Below, one piece after another: positions 9,335 to 20,544 of a stretch of DNA of 64,000 nucleotides. The stretch's first letter is position 1; each line of letters opens with the position of its first letter. The notes beneath the pieces were generated by a model that was given only the letters and a program-made list of their open reading frames with translations, searched no databases and was not told the origin of the DNA. The position numbers were made by a program, and so were the translations under genes. The DNA is from Trebouxia sp. TZW2008 (Eukaryota > Chlorophyta > Trebouxiophyceae > Trebouxiales > Trebouxiaceae), in contig BDIU01000371.1 of NCBI GenBank assembly GCA_002118135.1, positions 124,254 through 188,253 of the forward strand, given 5' to 3'.

Positions 9335-12300
9335 CTACCTTTTCTCCTTGTCTGCCTCCCAGGCCTCTCTGTAAGACATGACCCGCCTTGACCGGTCCCT
9401 ATCTTGCTGGCGCCTGTCATCCTCAGCGCGCTCGTCAGCAAGCTGACTATCAGACTTTGCAAAACTTTTGTGCCGCTCCATTTCCGCATAGGATCGCTGT
9501 TCCCGCCTGTCTCGGTCATCAAGCCCATATCTTGACAACTCCTCCTCTGTGGGCATCTTTCTGTGGGTGCTGGCTTTCCAGTTTGCAAACTTGTCATCAG
9601 CCTCCTTATGCCTGTCATGACGCTCTGTATGCCTGTCATCATAGTCTTCATACCTATCATCACGCGCTTTGTGCCTGCCCTCACGGTCTTCATGCCTGTC
9701 CCTTTCCTCTCGATGGCGGCGGCTGGACCTGTGGCGGTCTTCATCTGAAGCCCTGAAGTCTTCTTCCCTGCGGCTGCGGCTGGACCTATGGCGGCCTTCA
9801 TCTGGAGCCCGATAGTCTTCTTCCCTGCGGCTATGGCTGGACCTACGACGGTCTTCTTCTGAGGATCTGAACCTGTCTTGAACGTAGTCAGCAGTGTAGC
9901 GATCCCTGTCACTTGTGGCTCTGGAGCGGTGGCGTTCTCTCCTGTCCAAAGACAGATCTGCAACATCTGGTTCAAGTTCAGGCTCTTGTTGCCTTTCAGC
10001 CCTGCATTGACAGGCAATGTCAATAAGAGTAAGCACCAGGTGGAAACAATTGAGAGCATGCCTGATCATCCTGTGCTTGCAGCAAGTGCTGGTGATCCAT
10101 TAAGCTGGCAGTGCGTTTTGCACCTCTGTGTTACAAAACTTATTGACCAGCTTCTCAACCAGTCTGATGGCATGCTGACACAACAGTTGCATGCGTGCTG
10201 GCTGCACTACAGTAAGCTCTCTTTGCAATGACTGCTTTGGTTCTCAACAAATTTCTCCATATATCAAATTGTCCTTACTGACAAAGACCACTGCAGTCAG
10301 GATGCAGTAATTGGATGGCAATGGCATTGTCCTTGCATCAAGATTGTCCTTACATGGAGTGTCCTTACAAACAGACTTTACTGTACAGTATATGACAGCC
10401 AATGGGTAGATAGGCAATCCAGCTTGCTTGATGCATGCAAGAGTGACTGATGTGTCATTCTTTGCTTGCACAGTCCACGCTGTGTGCGCAACCCCAACAG
10501 CGGGTAGCAGTGCTATGCAAGTATGCACTGCCAGAATTGATTGCAGATATGCGCGATTCCAGCAGACACGCTATCTCATAGCAGCACATGCACAATCATC
10601 AGCATGTGACTTGGTACCAATAACCCAGAACAGGCACGCTTACCGTCTGTGGTTTCCATTGCTTGTGGGCATTGCAGCAACGGGTGCCTTGCCATTGCTC
10701 TTCCTCCTGGGTGCCTCCTGCTCAGAGTCAGATGAGCTTGAGCCAGACGAGTCTGAATCTGAGCTTGAAGAGTCTGAGTCTGATGAGTCTGAGTCTGATG
10801 AGTCTGAATCTGATGAGCTGTCATCAGAGGATGATGAGTCATCTGCAGCACACATCCAACATGGAACAAGCATGATAGGTCTGTCAACAGAGTTGCATGC
10901 AGCTGCAATGACTACAATTGTAAATGTTGAGAATGAAACTGCTGTGCAAGTGTTATGTCGCACATACTTGGCATCTTGTGCTGGCTGACATAACGAGCTT
11001 TCAAGGCAACACAAGTTAAAGGACACAGATACTGCTGACTGAGCTGGACGCAGGCGAGGCAAAGGCCAGTGCTTGCATCAGCTCGAGGCAGCAGACTACA
11101 AGGCTACAAGGCAAGGCAACTTCCTGAAGATTCACCTGAGCTAGACGCGTCTGAGACGGCAGGCTGAGAGGCGAGGAGGCGAGGCAGGTTCTTGAGATGC
11201 TCACGCATGCGGTCTGTCAGGCCGCCAAGACCAATGGAAGTGAAGAAGTTGATGCTGAAACGCATGTTGCGAGGCGTGTCCTGTAAGCAAGCCACAGAAC
11301 ACATCATGATGGGCATGTGATGATGTCAGGTTGTAATGATGTCAGGTTGTGATGATGTCAGGATGACTTTGATGATCAGGAAGAAGGGCAGAAAAGAAAA
11401 GAACATGTATGCTGTTAGATTTTCTGTGAGCAGTCCAAAGTCATGCTGATCATTGCCATGTCATGTGTGCTGCATGTTGTGCACTGGCAGTCCTGTTTGA
11501 CAATTTGACTCAAATGGTTTCTTGCCAAATGCAACACAAGAGCAGCCTCTAATATCTGCAAACAAGGGGCCCTTATCTTGGGAAAGATACCTTGAAACAA
11601 CATCTGCAGGATGGGCTCCTGCAGCCATGCGATGAGAGCCATGCAAGAATTGCAGAGGTATTCCATGCAAGAATAGGCAGCTGACGTAGTTGATTCACCT
11701 TGGGAAAGATGCCTTGGAAGAACATCTGTAGCGTGGGTTCCTGCAGGCGAGTGTTGAGGGCCATGAGACCCAGGTTCTCACTCAGGTCCTGGAACAGGAT
11801 CTTGATGAAGATGCGGCTGCTGGAGGTAGTGTCCTCCTCAGTGAGGCGGATGCACGACAGCACCGACCAGCTGATGGCATCTGTGGTCAACAAGTGCTGC
11901 ATCACAGACAAAGTGTCACAGGTTGACCTGGCTGATTCCCTCACTAATGATTTGAAGCATAGTGATGGCGATGAAGATGTGGCTGCAGCAGGTGGCGTCC
12001 TCCTCAGTCAGGCGGATGCACGACAGCACTGACCAGCTGATGGCATCTATGGTCAAGAGATGCTGCACAGCAGGCAGAACAAGGTCAACTTGGCGCCTCA
12101 TGATTGCAATCCAGACCCTGATCTAAGTCAACGCCTTGTGATTTTGGTGACATAGGTGGTCTCCTCCTAAATAATGCGGAAGCATGACAGCACTGACCAG
12201 CTGATGGTATCCATGGTCAAAAGATGCTGCAGAACAGACACATGTGTATTTGTGAGTCGAGCTCAATGTAAGCAACATCAGCTAATGGCATCAACATCAA

Positions 12301-15300
12301 TTGCTGCTGGAGATGGTGTCCTCCTCAGTAAGACCGATGTATGACAGCACTGACCAGCTGATGGCGTCTTTGATCAGCAGGTGCTGCATCATACACACAG
12401 ACATATGTCAGTGACCCCTGACAACAATGCCAGCTGCGTCGACAGGCATATCGCGCAATAACCCTGGTTCAATTTCAGTGCCTGATGAATGTGGTGATGC
12501 ACCTGCCATGTGATGGTTTCTTCTGCAGCTGTATGCACGCCAACACCGATCAGCTGATGGCTACAATCGTCTACAGATGCTGCAAGACCTAGCTGAAACA
12601 TTCATGGTACAGTGCTTATGAGGAACATGGCCAGCCCACAGATTTGATGCATCTATGTGTCGATAGTGATTGCTGAGAGCACTCACCGCAAAAAGGCGGG
12701 CAACGTTGCGCAGCTTGTTGGTCTCCAGGCGGTGAATGAGGCCATATTGCTTGCTGAAGCACTCCTCAAACAGGGCTTGGTAGCTCCTGTTGATGTTGCA
12801 GAACCTCTGGCTCAAGTGACCATAGTAACTGCAGCAACAGCAGCACAAGTTGAAGCAACTGTTGGTCTGAAGAAGCTGCATGGCAAATAGGTACAGAACA
12901 GGATGCTGAGCTCAAACTTGCAGCAACAAGCAGGCAAGAGGAAGCCAATGCTTCTCATCATTTTGAGATTTCGTGAAGTGCCACATGCAGGAGAAGCATT
13001 GTGTGTGTTTTGGTCAGACAGTAAATTTTGTGCATGGTCCACACCTGATGTAGGTCTTGTCCTGTGAGCAGCACTCAGATGAGCACAGTGACCGTCTCAA
13101 CCACTCAATTCTGGGAATGAGCACCCTTTACAATGCATTTGCCTTGCACTGCTGCCTTATGCGCATAAGATTTACCTGATGTAGGTCTTCTCTTGTGAGC
13201 AGCACTCAATGAGCATGGTGACCACTTCAATCTCTTGGCCTTGACCTAGTTGAATCTTCATCAGCTTATGACCAGCCTCCTCAAACTGGGCTGATGACAT
13301 GATGGTCAGGTAGATGGTACGCCGCAAGTTGATCAGATCTGTCTGGGTTTGGTCCTGTGGCAGGCACAGACAGGCATGAGTGCTGGCAGTTGTTGATTAC
13401 AGCTATGACTGGTGCAGTGCAGCTGTAAGTACGACAGTTTGTGTGTTGAGTGCTGGCAAATGACCAGCGCATTTACAGTGTGTATTACGCAGCTGTGATG
13501 TGTATAGTGACCTTCTGCTTATGCAGCAAATGCCGAGCAGCATGGTCATGGAATGATTTGACGGGGTCATGCAGGTTGACAGATGGCCCAGGCCAGTCTG
13601 GGTGATTGTGTGTAAAGCTGGGCCTGAGCCTGCTTGATGAGATGCCAGAAGTCGCTGGAGTGACAGTGTGGCGTGCAGCCAGGTGCAACACTGCAACCAG
13701 ACTGAGACACTAGCTGCAATTCTGACAACCTGAAGACGGACATGGCCAAGCTTTTGGCATCACAAGTCACAGTTTTGCTGTTCTTGTTATCTCTTCATAT
13801 GCTCCTTGGGCTTTGAAGTGAACATGAGACTGAGGTCGCCCCTGCTTTGAGTGTGTCAGCAAAAGGCAACAGGTTGTGCAAGCTGTCAGCGTACCTGAAT
13901 CTGCATCTGTTGCTGCTCCTGTTCTTCATCTTCTGAGCCTGACTCATCCTCATCTCCCTCCTCCCCATCAGCGTCTTCTTCATCTGAGTCGCCAGTGCCC
14001 AGAATCTCATCCTTGATTGCCTGTAGTGCAACTCATTTGGCTGAGCAAGATCAGTCATGCTGAGGCTGCTTGAGGAAGTGCTCATCATGTATGCAATGTG
14101 CAGCATCACACAGTATGAAGTTGCCAAAATCCAGATAGCCGAGCAATCAGCCTGAGAAAAGGAAAAACAAGAAAAAGTCTACGCTGTTTGGTGCCATAAT
14201 GGGAGCCTCTGTCTGAAGAGGCAGCCCGGGGATTAGCCTGTATATGAACATGCAGGGCTCTACTGTCATGAAGGGCTGACTGCTTAGCATTGATGAAACA
14301 CACTTCAACATTGGAAACAAAGCACACCGTCTTTGTTCCAATTGCTGATGTGGATTTCGTCAATACTGAGCATTCACTCCTGCACAGCAGTCATGGAAAC
14401 CACATCAGAAAACAAGACAAAGCACACTTCCTGCTGTCACTCTTACATGTGAGCTTGAGATTTTGCACCCATGGTGGCAATGGCAACTGTGGATGGGCCT
14501 TGATTGCCAGCTTAGGCTGATGGACTTTGATCCTCTCGCCCAGCTTCTGACTTCAGCAGCTACATGATCACCGCAAAGTACTTACGTTATACTCAGCCTC
14601 ATACTGTCTGACTAGATGGATGTGGTTTGACACATGTGTGCTTACCTTGTACTCAGCCTCATGCTGCGCATACTCAGGGTCAACTCTGAAGATGTCCAGG
14701 CCAACCTCTCTGTCATAAGTGGCGTCCATGGCGAGGTTGTGGCACCTGCACCAGCACAACAGCCTCATCAGACAAGCTTCAATATGAACTGGCGTAAGTC
14801 TCCGCTAGAGAACCCTTCAAAGGACCAGATTCAGTGTAAAAACATCAAGGGGGCAAAACAGCCTCAAAGGACAAGCTCCAGTGTAGACTCGCTGATCTGC
14901 ACAAGATGTACACGCCAGCATAGGACTCGAGACCAGCCCTGCTGGCAGCAGTACATCGCAGCTGGTCTGGGATGCGCAGTTCAGCAGTACTTGATCACTG
15001 TCAGCATGCACAGGATGTGATGTAGCCCCGCTGAGGTTGGATAGGCGCTTCTTGTCCCAAAGCAAAGAAGCGGCGGAACCTGCAAGTATCTGAAACTTGC
15101 TGGCCAGCAGAACCAATGGGAGGACCAAGAACAGACCTTGCATCCTCGGTATCAACAAGATCCAAGCCAGCAGGGATTCTGGGTGTCAGACTGCACAAAG
15201 CAGAGCTCATGCAGGACACCAAAAGCTATATAACAAACTGCACAGTAGGATCTAATGTACCTTGCATCATTGGTAGCTACAGGGTCCAGGCCAGCAGGGA

Positions 15301-18300
15301 TCCTGGGAGGCAGGCCATGCACAATGGGATTCATGCAAAACGCAAGCTGTTGTCTCAGCAAAAAAGTCTGTGCCAACTGTGCAGCAAACCAATGTTTGTT
15401 GACAACAAAGGGCTAAGTTGACAGCTACGTTGTTTCTTCAGCGTCAACAAAGTCCAAACCAGCAGGAATCCTAGGAGGCAGGCCATGCACAGTGACACAT
15501 CACGCAAGGCACAAGCTTTGGGCAAATCACGACACGCTGTGCCAGACCTTGTATCAACCAGATGTGTGTCTACTAAAAAGGGCTGAGTCAAAAGGTACCT
15601 TGCGTCATCAGTATCAACAAGGTCCAGACCAGCAGGGATCCTGGGAGGCAGGCCATGCACAGGGCGGTCAGGAAAGCCAAGGCGGCGGTTGTCCTCCTGC
15701 TGCTTTAGGCGAGCCTTTTCCTTGGCGCTGTCTGGGTCTATGACCCCATAAGAGACCGCAGAGAAGAAGTTCTGGATCAGCATCTGGGTGCGGGGCAGCA
15801 GGTTGCCCTCCTGTAAGATATTTCTCAGATTGTCCTGCACCCTGCAGGCAAAAGAGGCAGGTCAGTTTGCCCTCTCAAGAAACCTGCCTCAAAATGTCTT
15901 TCACCCTGGAGGGTAGAAGACGCCACTTGGACAAGCTGATTGACACATGGTGTTTACGACCCTGTAGGAAACTGCAGAGAAGAAGTTCTGGATCAGCATC
16001 TGGGTCCTGGGTGGCAGACTACCCTCCTGTAGTACATGTCAGGTTGTCTTCACCCTGCAGGGCAAGATTAGACAGGCTGATTGATATTTACTGTCTATGA
16101 TCCCAAAGGAGACTGCAGAGAAGAAGATCTGCATCAGCATTTGGTACAGGTCAACAGATAACCCTTATGTAGTATGGTTCTGAGATTGTTCTGCACACTG
16201 CCAGAGCGAAGGAGCAGATTGATTGAACAAGCTGCACAAAGCAGAGTGGTTAAGCATGACAGAGGGCAGAACAAGGCTCACATGCCAAAGCTCTGTGAAC
16301 GACTGACAAACAACAAGCAGCACTGAGCAAAGTGGTGACAAAGGTAGCTTGGGCAGCATGACAATCAGATGCCATAGCCTTGAGCCCAATATTCAAATAA
16401 ACCCAGCACAGAGCAAATTGGTGATCAGGTGGATTGGGCAGCATGAGACTCACAAGTTAAAGCCCTGACTCGAAGTCTCGTCCAACAAAGCAGCAACATC
16501 ACGACCAAACTCCAAGGCTATCTCCACACTGTCATCTGATGGTTTCTCCACCAGCACAATCAAGCACTCCAGAGCCAAGGCTTCATGGTTGATCTGCTGA
16601 TTGCACAAGTGTGCAATGAACTTGAGGCAGCCCACTGCCATGTTCTTATCATTGCGCTTGAATGCCTTTTTAAACTGCGCACACCAAAGCCATGTTGTGA
16701 GCGTCGTGCTTGAGTAATGTACAGGACATGCACACACAAAAGCCATGTTCTTGTCATATTGGATGCCTTCAGAAATTGCGCACACCAAAGCCTCGTTTTT
16801 GTCATTGCGCTTGAATGCCTTCAGAAAGTGCACACACCCAAGCCATGCTTCAGTGCCACTGCCAGCGCACACCTAAAGCAGCGCATTGTCTGTTGGCCAC
16901 ATCATGCAATTTCCATAATCCGTGCTCAGTGCTTGCAATGGCCCCAAAAAGGTCACACGCCATTCAGCATGACTTGTACCACATGCTGACAACCATCACA
17001 GGAAGGAAGCTAGGCGGTGACACAATCAGCAGGCTCCATGCAGGCATCCTCTGTCTTTGGCCAGTCTGCCATGCAAATACAAAACATACAGCAAAGCAGC
17101 GCTGCAGCAGATGCATGGCGTCATTCACTCTCAACTTGACTAGACAGGCTCAGCAGGCCCAGTTAGGTGCGCACTGGAGCAATCAACTGTCTCCAACCAG
17201 TTCAGTCCTGTGCAGAAACGTTTGTACTGAGCATGACGTCACCTGAGATATGACACGCTTGAGCAGCAGCTCGCCAATCTCCGGGAACTTGGTGTTGATG
17301 ATGGCCACAAGGGCAGCGTACGTTGGGGTGAAGGAGGGTGACGCCAGCTGCGACTTCATCAGGCTTCGGCAAAAGACACCACGTCCCCTGATCAGATTCT
17401 GCAGCCACATGCTCAGCAAAATCAGGCCGCAAATATCATTTGTGAACTTGCTGCCATTTGTTTGCAGATTGTATCGTGCAGGCAAGTCTGACTTCAGTTT
17501 GTTTGAACAAGATGCTCACAGGAGTATACTGGCATCAGGTAGTAGCGAAATTTGAGAGTAGAAGTGTCAACGCTGCACTTGCAATGCCATTGACATTGAC
17601 GTTGACATGTCTGGTCTCACGAGATGAATGCAGAAATGGGTGTTAGCACAAGGAAGTGTTTGCCTTACCTCACCAAAGATCTCTGGCAAGAGGTCTTTGA
17701 TGTTATTGACATTGACTTTGTTGATGAGCCCATTCAATGACTTCCTCAAGGCGTCCCAGGTCATGCGCTGAAACTCTGGACTTGTCTTGTCTTCAGCCTC
17801 TTGCATCATCTGCACACCGTGATTTGAACTCTCATAAGTTCACAGCTCTCAGGATGAACTGTATGGCTTTGGGCCATACGAAGTCCTTGATGGCAGCACA
17901 GTCTGAAAGTGTGCCTTACTCATTGAACGACATTCTTTCTATCCATACATGACAAGTTTACTTCTTGCATGAAACAAAGCGTTTCAGCATGCTGAGAGGC
18001 ATGTCTTGCTTGCCACTTTTGCAGATTCATAGAGGGCGTGTTACTTGACAAAACACAAGGTGTGAAAGGCAAAGCAACACTTACCGCGCGCAATCTGAAG
18101 GGAGGAATGTACGGCCCTCCAGCTGGACCTTTCTTTTCAGGAGCTCTTTCCGTTGGCGCTGCAACAGCTGCTGTGAGACTTGTGTCATTTGGCTTGTCAG
18201 GCTCTGCAACATCTGCCCTGCCATCAGACTGCTTGCTGTCAGGCTTGTCCCTGCGTCTCTCATCGTCTCTGTGAGACCTGGAGTAGTCTTCTCTGGATTG

Positions 18301-18665
18301 CTCGCGCCTATCATCACGATAGCTCTTGTTGTCATCATGTCTTGAGCTGTGCCTGAAGGCAACGCAGCCTGTCAGCAGGAGTGACTGCGAAAGCAAGGCT
18401 GACAAAAGCACAGGCGTTCAAGTGCAATACCTCTGCCTGCTTGGAGAGTCACGGCTATCGTACTTCCTGCGCCTGCAAATTCAGTTGCAACGCAGCGTTG
18501 AACATTGGCTTTCATTCGTCCATGATGGTGTACGTGGTGCAGCTGCTCACTGATCTGGAAGTGCTGAACATCGTACCTTGAGGGCGAAGGCGACCTTGAG
18601 TCCCGCCTGCGTTTTCGATCGTAGTTTGCGTCTCTGCCCTTCGATGCCGACCTCGACCGTGCCAT
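9335..18665 (-). CDS. CWC22: Pre-mRNA-splicing factor CWC22
   Basis: Spliceosome component that, in other eukaryotes, recruits eIF4A3 for exon-junction-complex assembly. Fifteen exons leftward, all phases closing, 971 residues: 18577-18665, 18431-18472, 18085-18352, 17669-17809, 17243-17398, 16454-16674, 15599-15841, 14646-14745, 13895-14020, 13176-13354, 12687-12828, 11699-11896, 11136-11280, 10644-10842, 9335-10001. Order of domains: RS-type N-terminus ([10 protein letters not shown]), MIF4G-like domain ([91 protein letters not shown]), acidic linker, MA3-like part ([57 protein letters not shown]), [17 protein letters not shown], Ser/Asp-rich run, then a long Arg/Asp/Glu/Ser-rich tail of about 220 residues in one exon. 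Several introns hold partial copies of exons 6, 7, 8, 10 and 12. Confidence 0.96.
11575..11645 (-). repeat. Copy of CWC22 exon 12 end with mutated donor
   Basis: Reads [16 protein letters not shown]; the real exon reads [16 protein letters not shown]. The base pair after it is AT instead of GT. It lies downstream of the real exon 11699-11896. Confidence 0.88.
11928..12579 (-). repeat. Four tandem copies of CWC22 exon 12 start
   Basis: Copies begin after GCAG at 12062, 12226, 12383 and 12579 (spacing 157-196), all upstream of the real exon start at 11896. Copy 11928-12062 is an open 45-codon phase-0 segment ([20 protein letters not shown]...) with both AG and GT. The copies at 12226 and 12383 stop after I-I and S-S-N. 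The one at 12579 stops after H-L. Confidence 0.9.
13045..13110 (-). repeat. Frameshifted copy of CWC22 exon 10 end
   Basis: Repeats the end coding [12 protein letters not shown] with the GT donor kept, but an extra base breaks the frame. It lies downstream of the real exon 13176-13354. Confidence 0.85.
14583..14612 (-). repeat. Copy of CWC22 exon 8 end
   Basis: Reads YEAEYN followed by gtaagt; the real exon reads HEAEYK followed by gtaagc. It lies about 60 bases downstream of the real donor, and the duplicated donor has the stronger consensus. Confidence 0.8.
15115..15490 (-). repeat. Three copies of CWC22 exon 7 end
   Basis: At about 15427-15490, 15262-15335 and 15145-15190, each reads a version of [16 protein letters not shown] ([27 protein letters not shown]). 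All are downstream of the real exon end at 15599. At least the copy ending NDAR is followed by GT (gtacat). Confidence 0.9.
15950..16190 (-). repeat. Two decayed copies of CWC22 exon 7 start
   Basis: Around 15955-16062 and 16095-16190. Both resemble the segment coding [20 protein letters not shown], and the first retains a CCTGCAG acceptor and a TGA early in frame. Both are upstream of the real exon start at 15841. Confidence 0.8.
16714..16870 (-). repeat. Two copies of CWC22 exon 6 start
   Basis: Encode [17 protein letters not shown] and, more decayed, a version of KAF..DKNMA. The real exon begins [14 protein letters not shown] at 16674. Both lie upstream in gene sense. Confidence 0.82.
17098..17205 (-). 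repeat. Dispersed short repeat, copy B
   Basis: Plus-strand text TAGACAGGCTCAGCAGGCC...CTGTCTCCAACCAGTTCAG is the reverse complement of copy C at 57276-57395 with few changes. It lies inside the CWC22 intron upstream of exon 6 in gene sense. Confidence 0.75.
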
Positions 18666-20544
18666 TTATTGTTAGACAGCCCGAGCGACTGGCACAAACC
18701 AGTGAGAAATGTTCTGCATAGCCAAGCTCCAGGCAAAGCTGCTGATGTCACGTGATAGGGTCTGTGACCTTAAGCTATTTGACCTGTGAATTGTAGCTGA
18801 GAAATTGTCTTGGCAGGATAATCGCCGTCAAATCTCAAAGGGTCATTGCTCAGAGCAGCATGATCTTCACACTTTCATGCGCTCCTCGTATCATGCTGTG
18901 CAGTTTGGTCATGATCATGATCAAGACTACGTAGGTAGTCTTTAGCGAGGTCTTCATAACGATAATCATTGCAATTGCAAAACGTATGACTTTGAGACAA
19001 CTGCATGCTGACGACCTAAGTTGTTGCCAGCATAATGCCAGGCTGAGCGCTGTCTAATCACACATCAGCCGCTAGGCAGCTAGCGCTTGCAAGGCAGCTA
19101 GTGTTTGCAATCACACCACCATCGTGACTCGTTTGTCAAGCTTGTCACTCAAAAGACGCGTATCTGTCATTTGTTTGTACCCCTGCAGGACATCAATCAC
19201 AAGCACACAATCGTCTTGACATGTTCAGTGACAGCTACTGCTATCGTCCCTTCACGGGTCACAGAACGACTCAAGCCATGGCCCAAGCATGACTTGACAT
19301 GCGCAGCACCTTTGCGAGCCTGAGCAACGCAATGCCATGCAGCTTGACAACGCGAGCAGCAATTGCCAGTGACTGTTGCAACTGTTGCAAATGGTTTCTG
19401 CGCTTGCTGCCAGCTCGTACTGCTATCGGACGAAAAACGCGGGAGAAGTTGCTTAGTCATGCTCGTTGTACCAGCAACGTCAGCGTCTTCCGTGTGTAGT
19501 TGCCGCCAGGAGTCACGTGGTCAATCCAATTGCACAACCCGCACATGGATGAGCATTTACAGGCAGCCTGTAAGCTGCTGAGCAGAAAGCTGATAGGTCA
19601 GCAAGAAGGTCAATCATCATGACTGTCTGCATGCACCCAAATACAGCTGGTCACCTACTCACCTACTTTTGCTCGACAAAACACATGCGCATGTGCTGGG
19701 TTTGTGCTGTAAGATCTCCAAGTGATGTATTTAGCAATCGCCTACATTCGCAGNNGCTGTCGGCTTTCGCCCATTCGCCATTCGGCTGGGGCTCGTGACC
19801 TTTCTGCTCTCTCACTGGGTGCACCTAAGCCTTCTTTACGGATTCAGCAAAGCTTTTACGGTTTGTCCACATAAACTCGCTGTTGAGCTAACAGTTGAGG
19901 CTGTTTCCATCTTTCCATACATAACATGTCCTGCACTAATGCCAAAAATCATCACCCCACAAGCCTTTCCAAACATCTGCTGAGTATCTGCAATATGCAC
20001 AGTATATAGACTAATATCAGTGCCTGAGCTAATTTGCAGTTCAGCTCAAAACCTTGTGTGTGACGAAACAAAAAAATGCCACGACCTTGCTCAGCTACAA
20101 CAGCGTTGTAATGAAATCCCATGCGTCCCCAGTCAGCGATCAGTCAAGTTCAGCAGAAGGCAAACAGCAAGGTGTAGCGGGCTACACTTGCTCCAAAACA
20201 GAGAAGAGATACATCATTTCCCTGAGCATGTCCAAAAGGCTGTCAAACAGGCTGGCATGGGAGCTGGCAGCTGAAACATGGGCAATGGCAGTAGATACAG
20301 TACAAAAGAAGACATTTCTCTCTAGAGCTGAGGTAATCTGAGGGCTTCAGAGGGACTGCAGAACGCTGCATTTCCCTGAATGCACTACTCAAAGATTCAG
20401 TTTTGTACTGACAAATGACCACATATTGGCCAAGGACAGGCATGCTTATATGGTTTCGACATGCACATTGAATCAGGCAGAATTGGGCAGTGGTACTATC
20501 TTGCACACTGCCACAAGAAACTGTCAGAGCCAGATCTTCTTCCT
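18666..20544. other. Intergenic region between CWC22 5' end and UBP1-like 3' end, with N gap
   Basis: Holds the presumed CWC22 promoter and the UBP1-like 3' UTR. Two ambiguous bases (nn) at 19754-19755 mark an assembly uncertainty, and the sequence just after them resembles the lacZ-alpha region of cloning vectors for about a dozen bases. No exon is supported. Confidence 0.5.

Noticed and set aside
9388..9756. Plus-strand frame rich in Cys and His
   Set aside because: Antisense of the CWC22 Arg/Asp-rich tail exon, which is conserved in frame on the other strand.
10428..10988. Plus-strand acidic Glu/Ser protein
   Set aside because: Antisense of the CWC22 Ser/Asp run; repeats are open on both strands there.
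15001..15075. Extra CWC22 exon reading [18 protein letters not shown]
   Set aside because: Exons 7 and 8 join in phase without it, the segment runs into a stop, and it matches nothing in CWC22.
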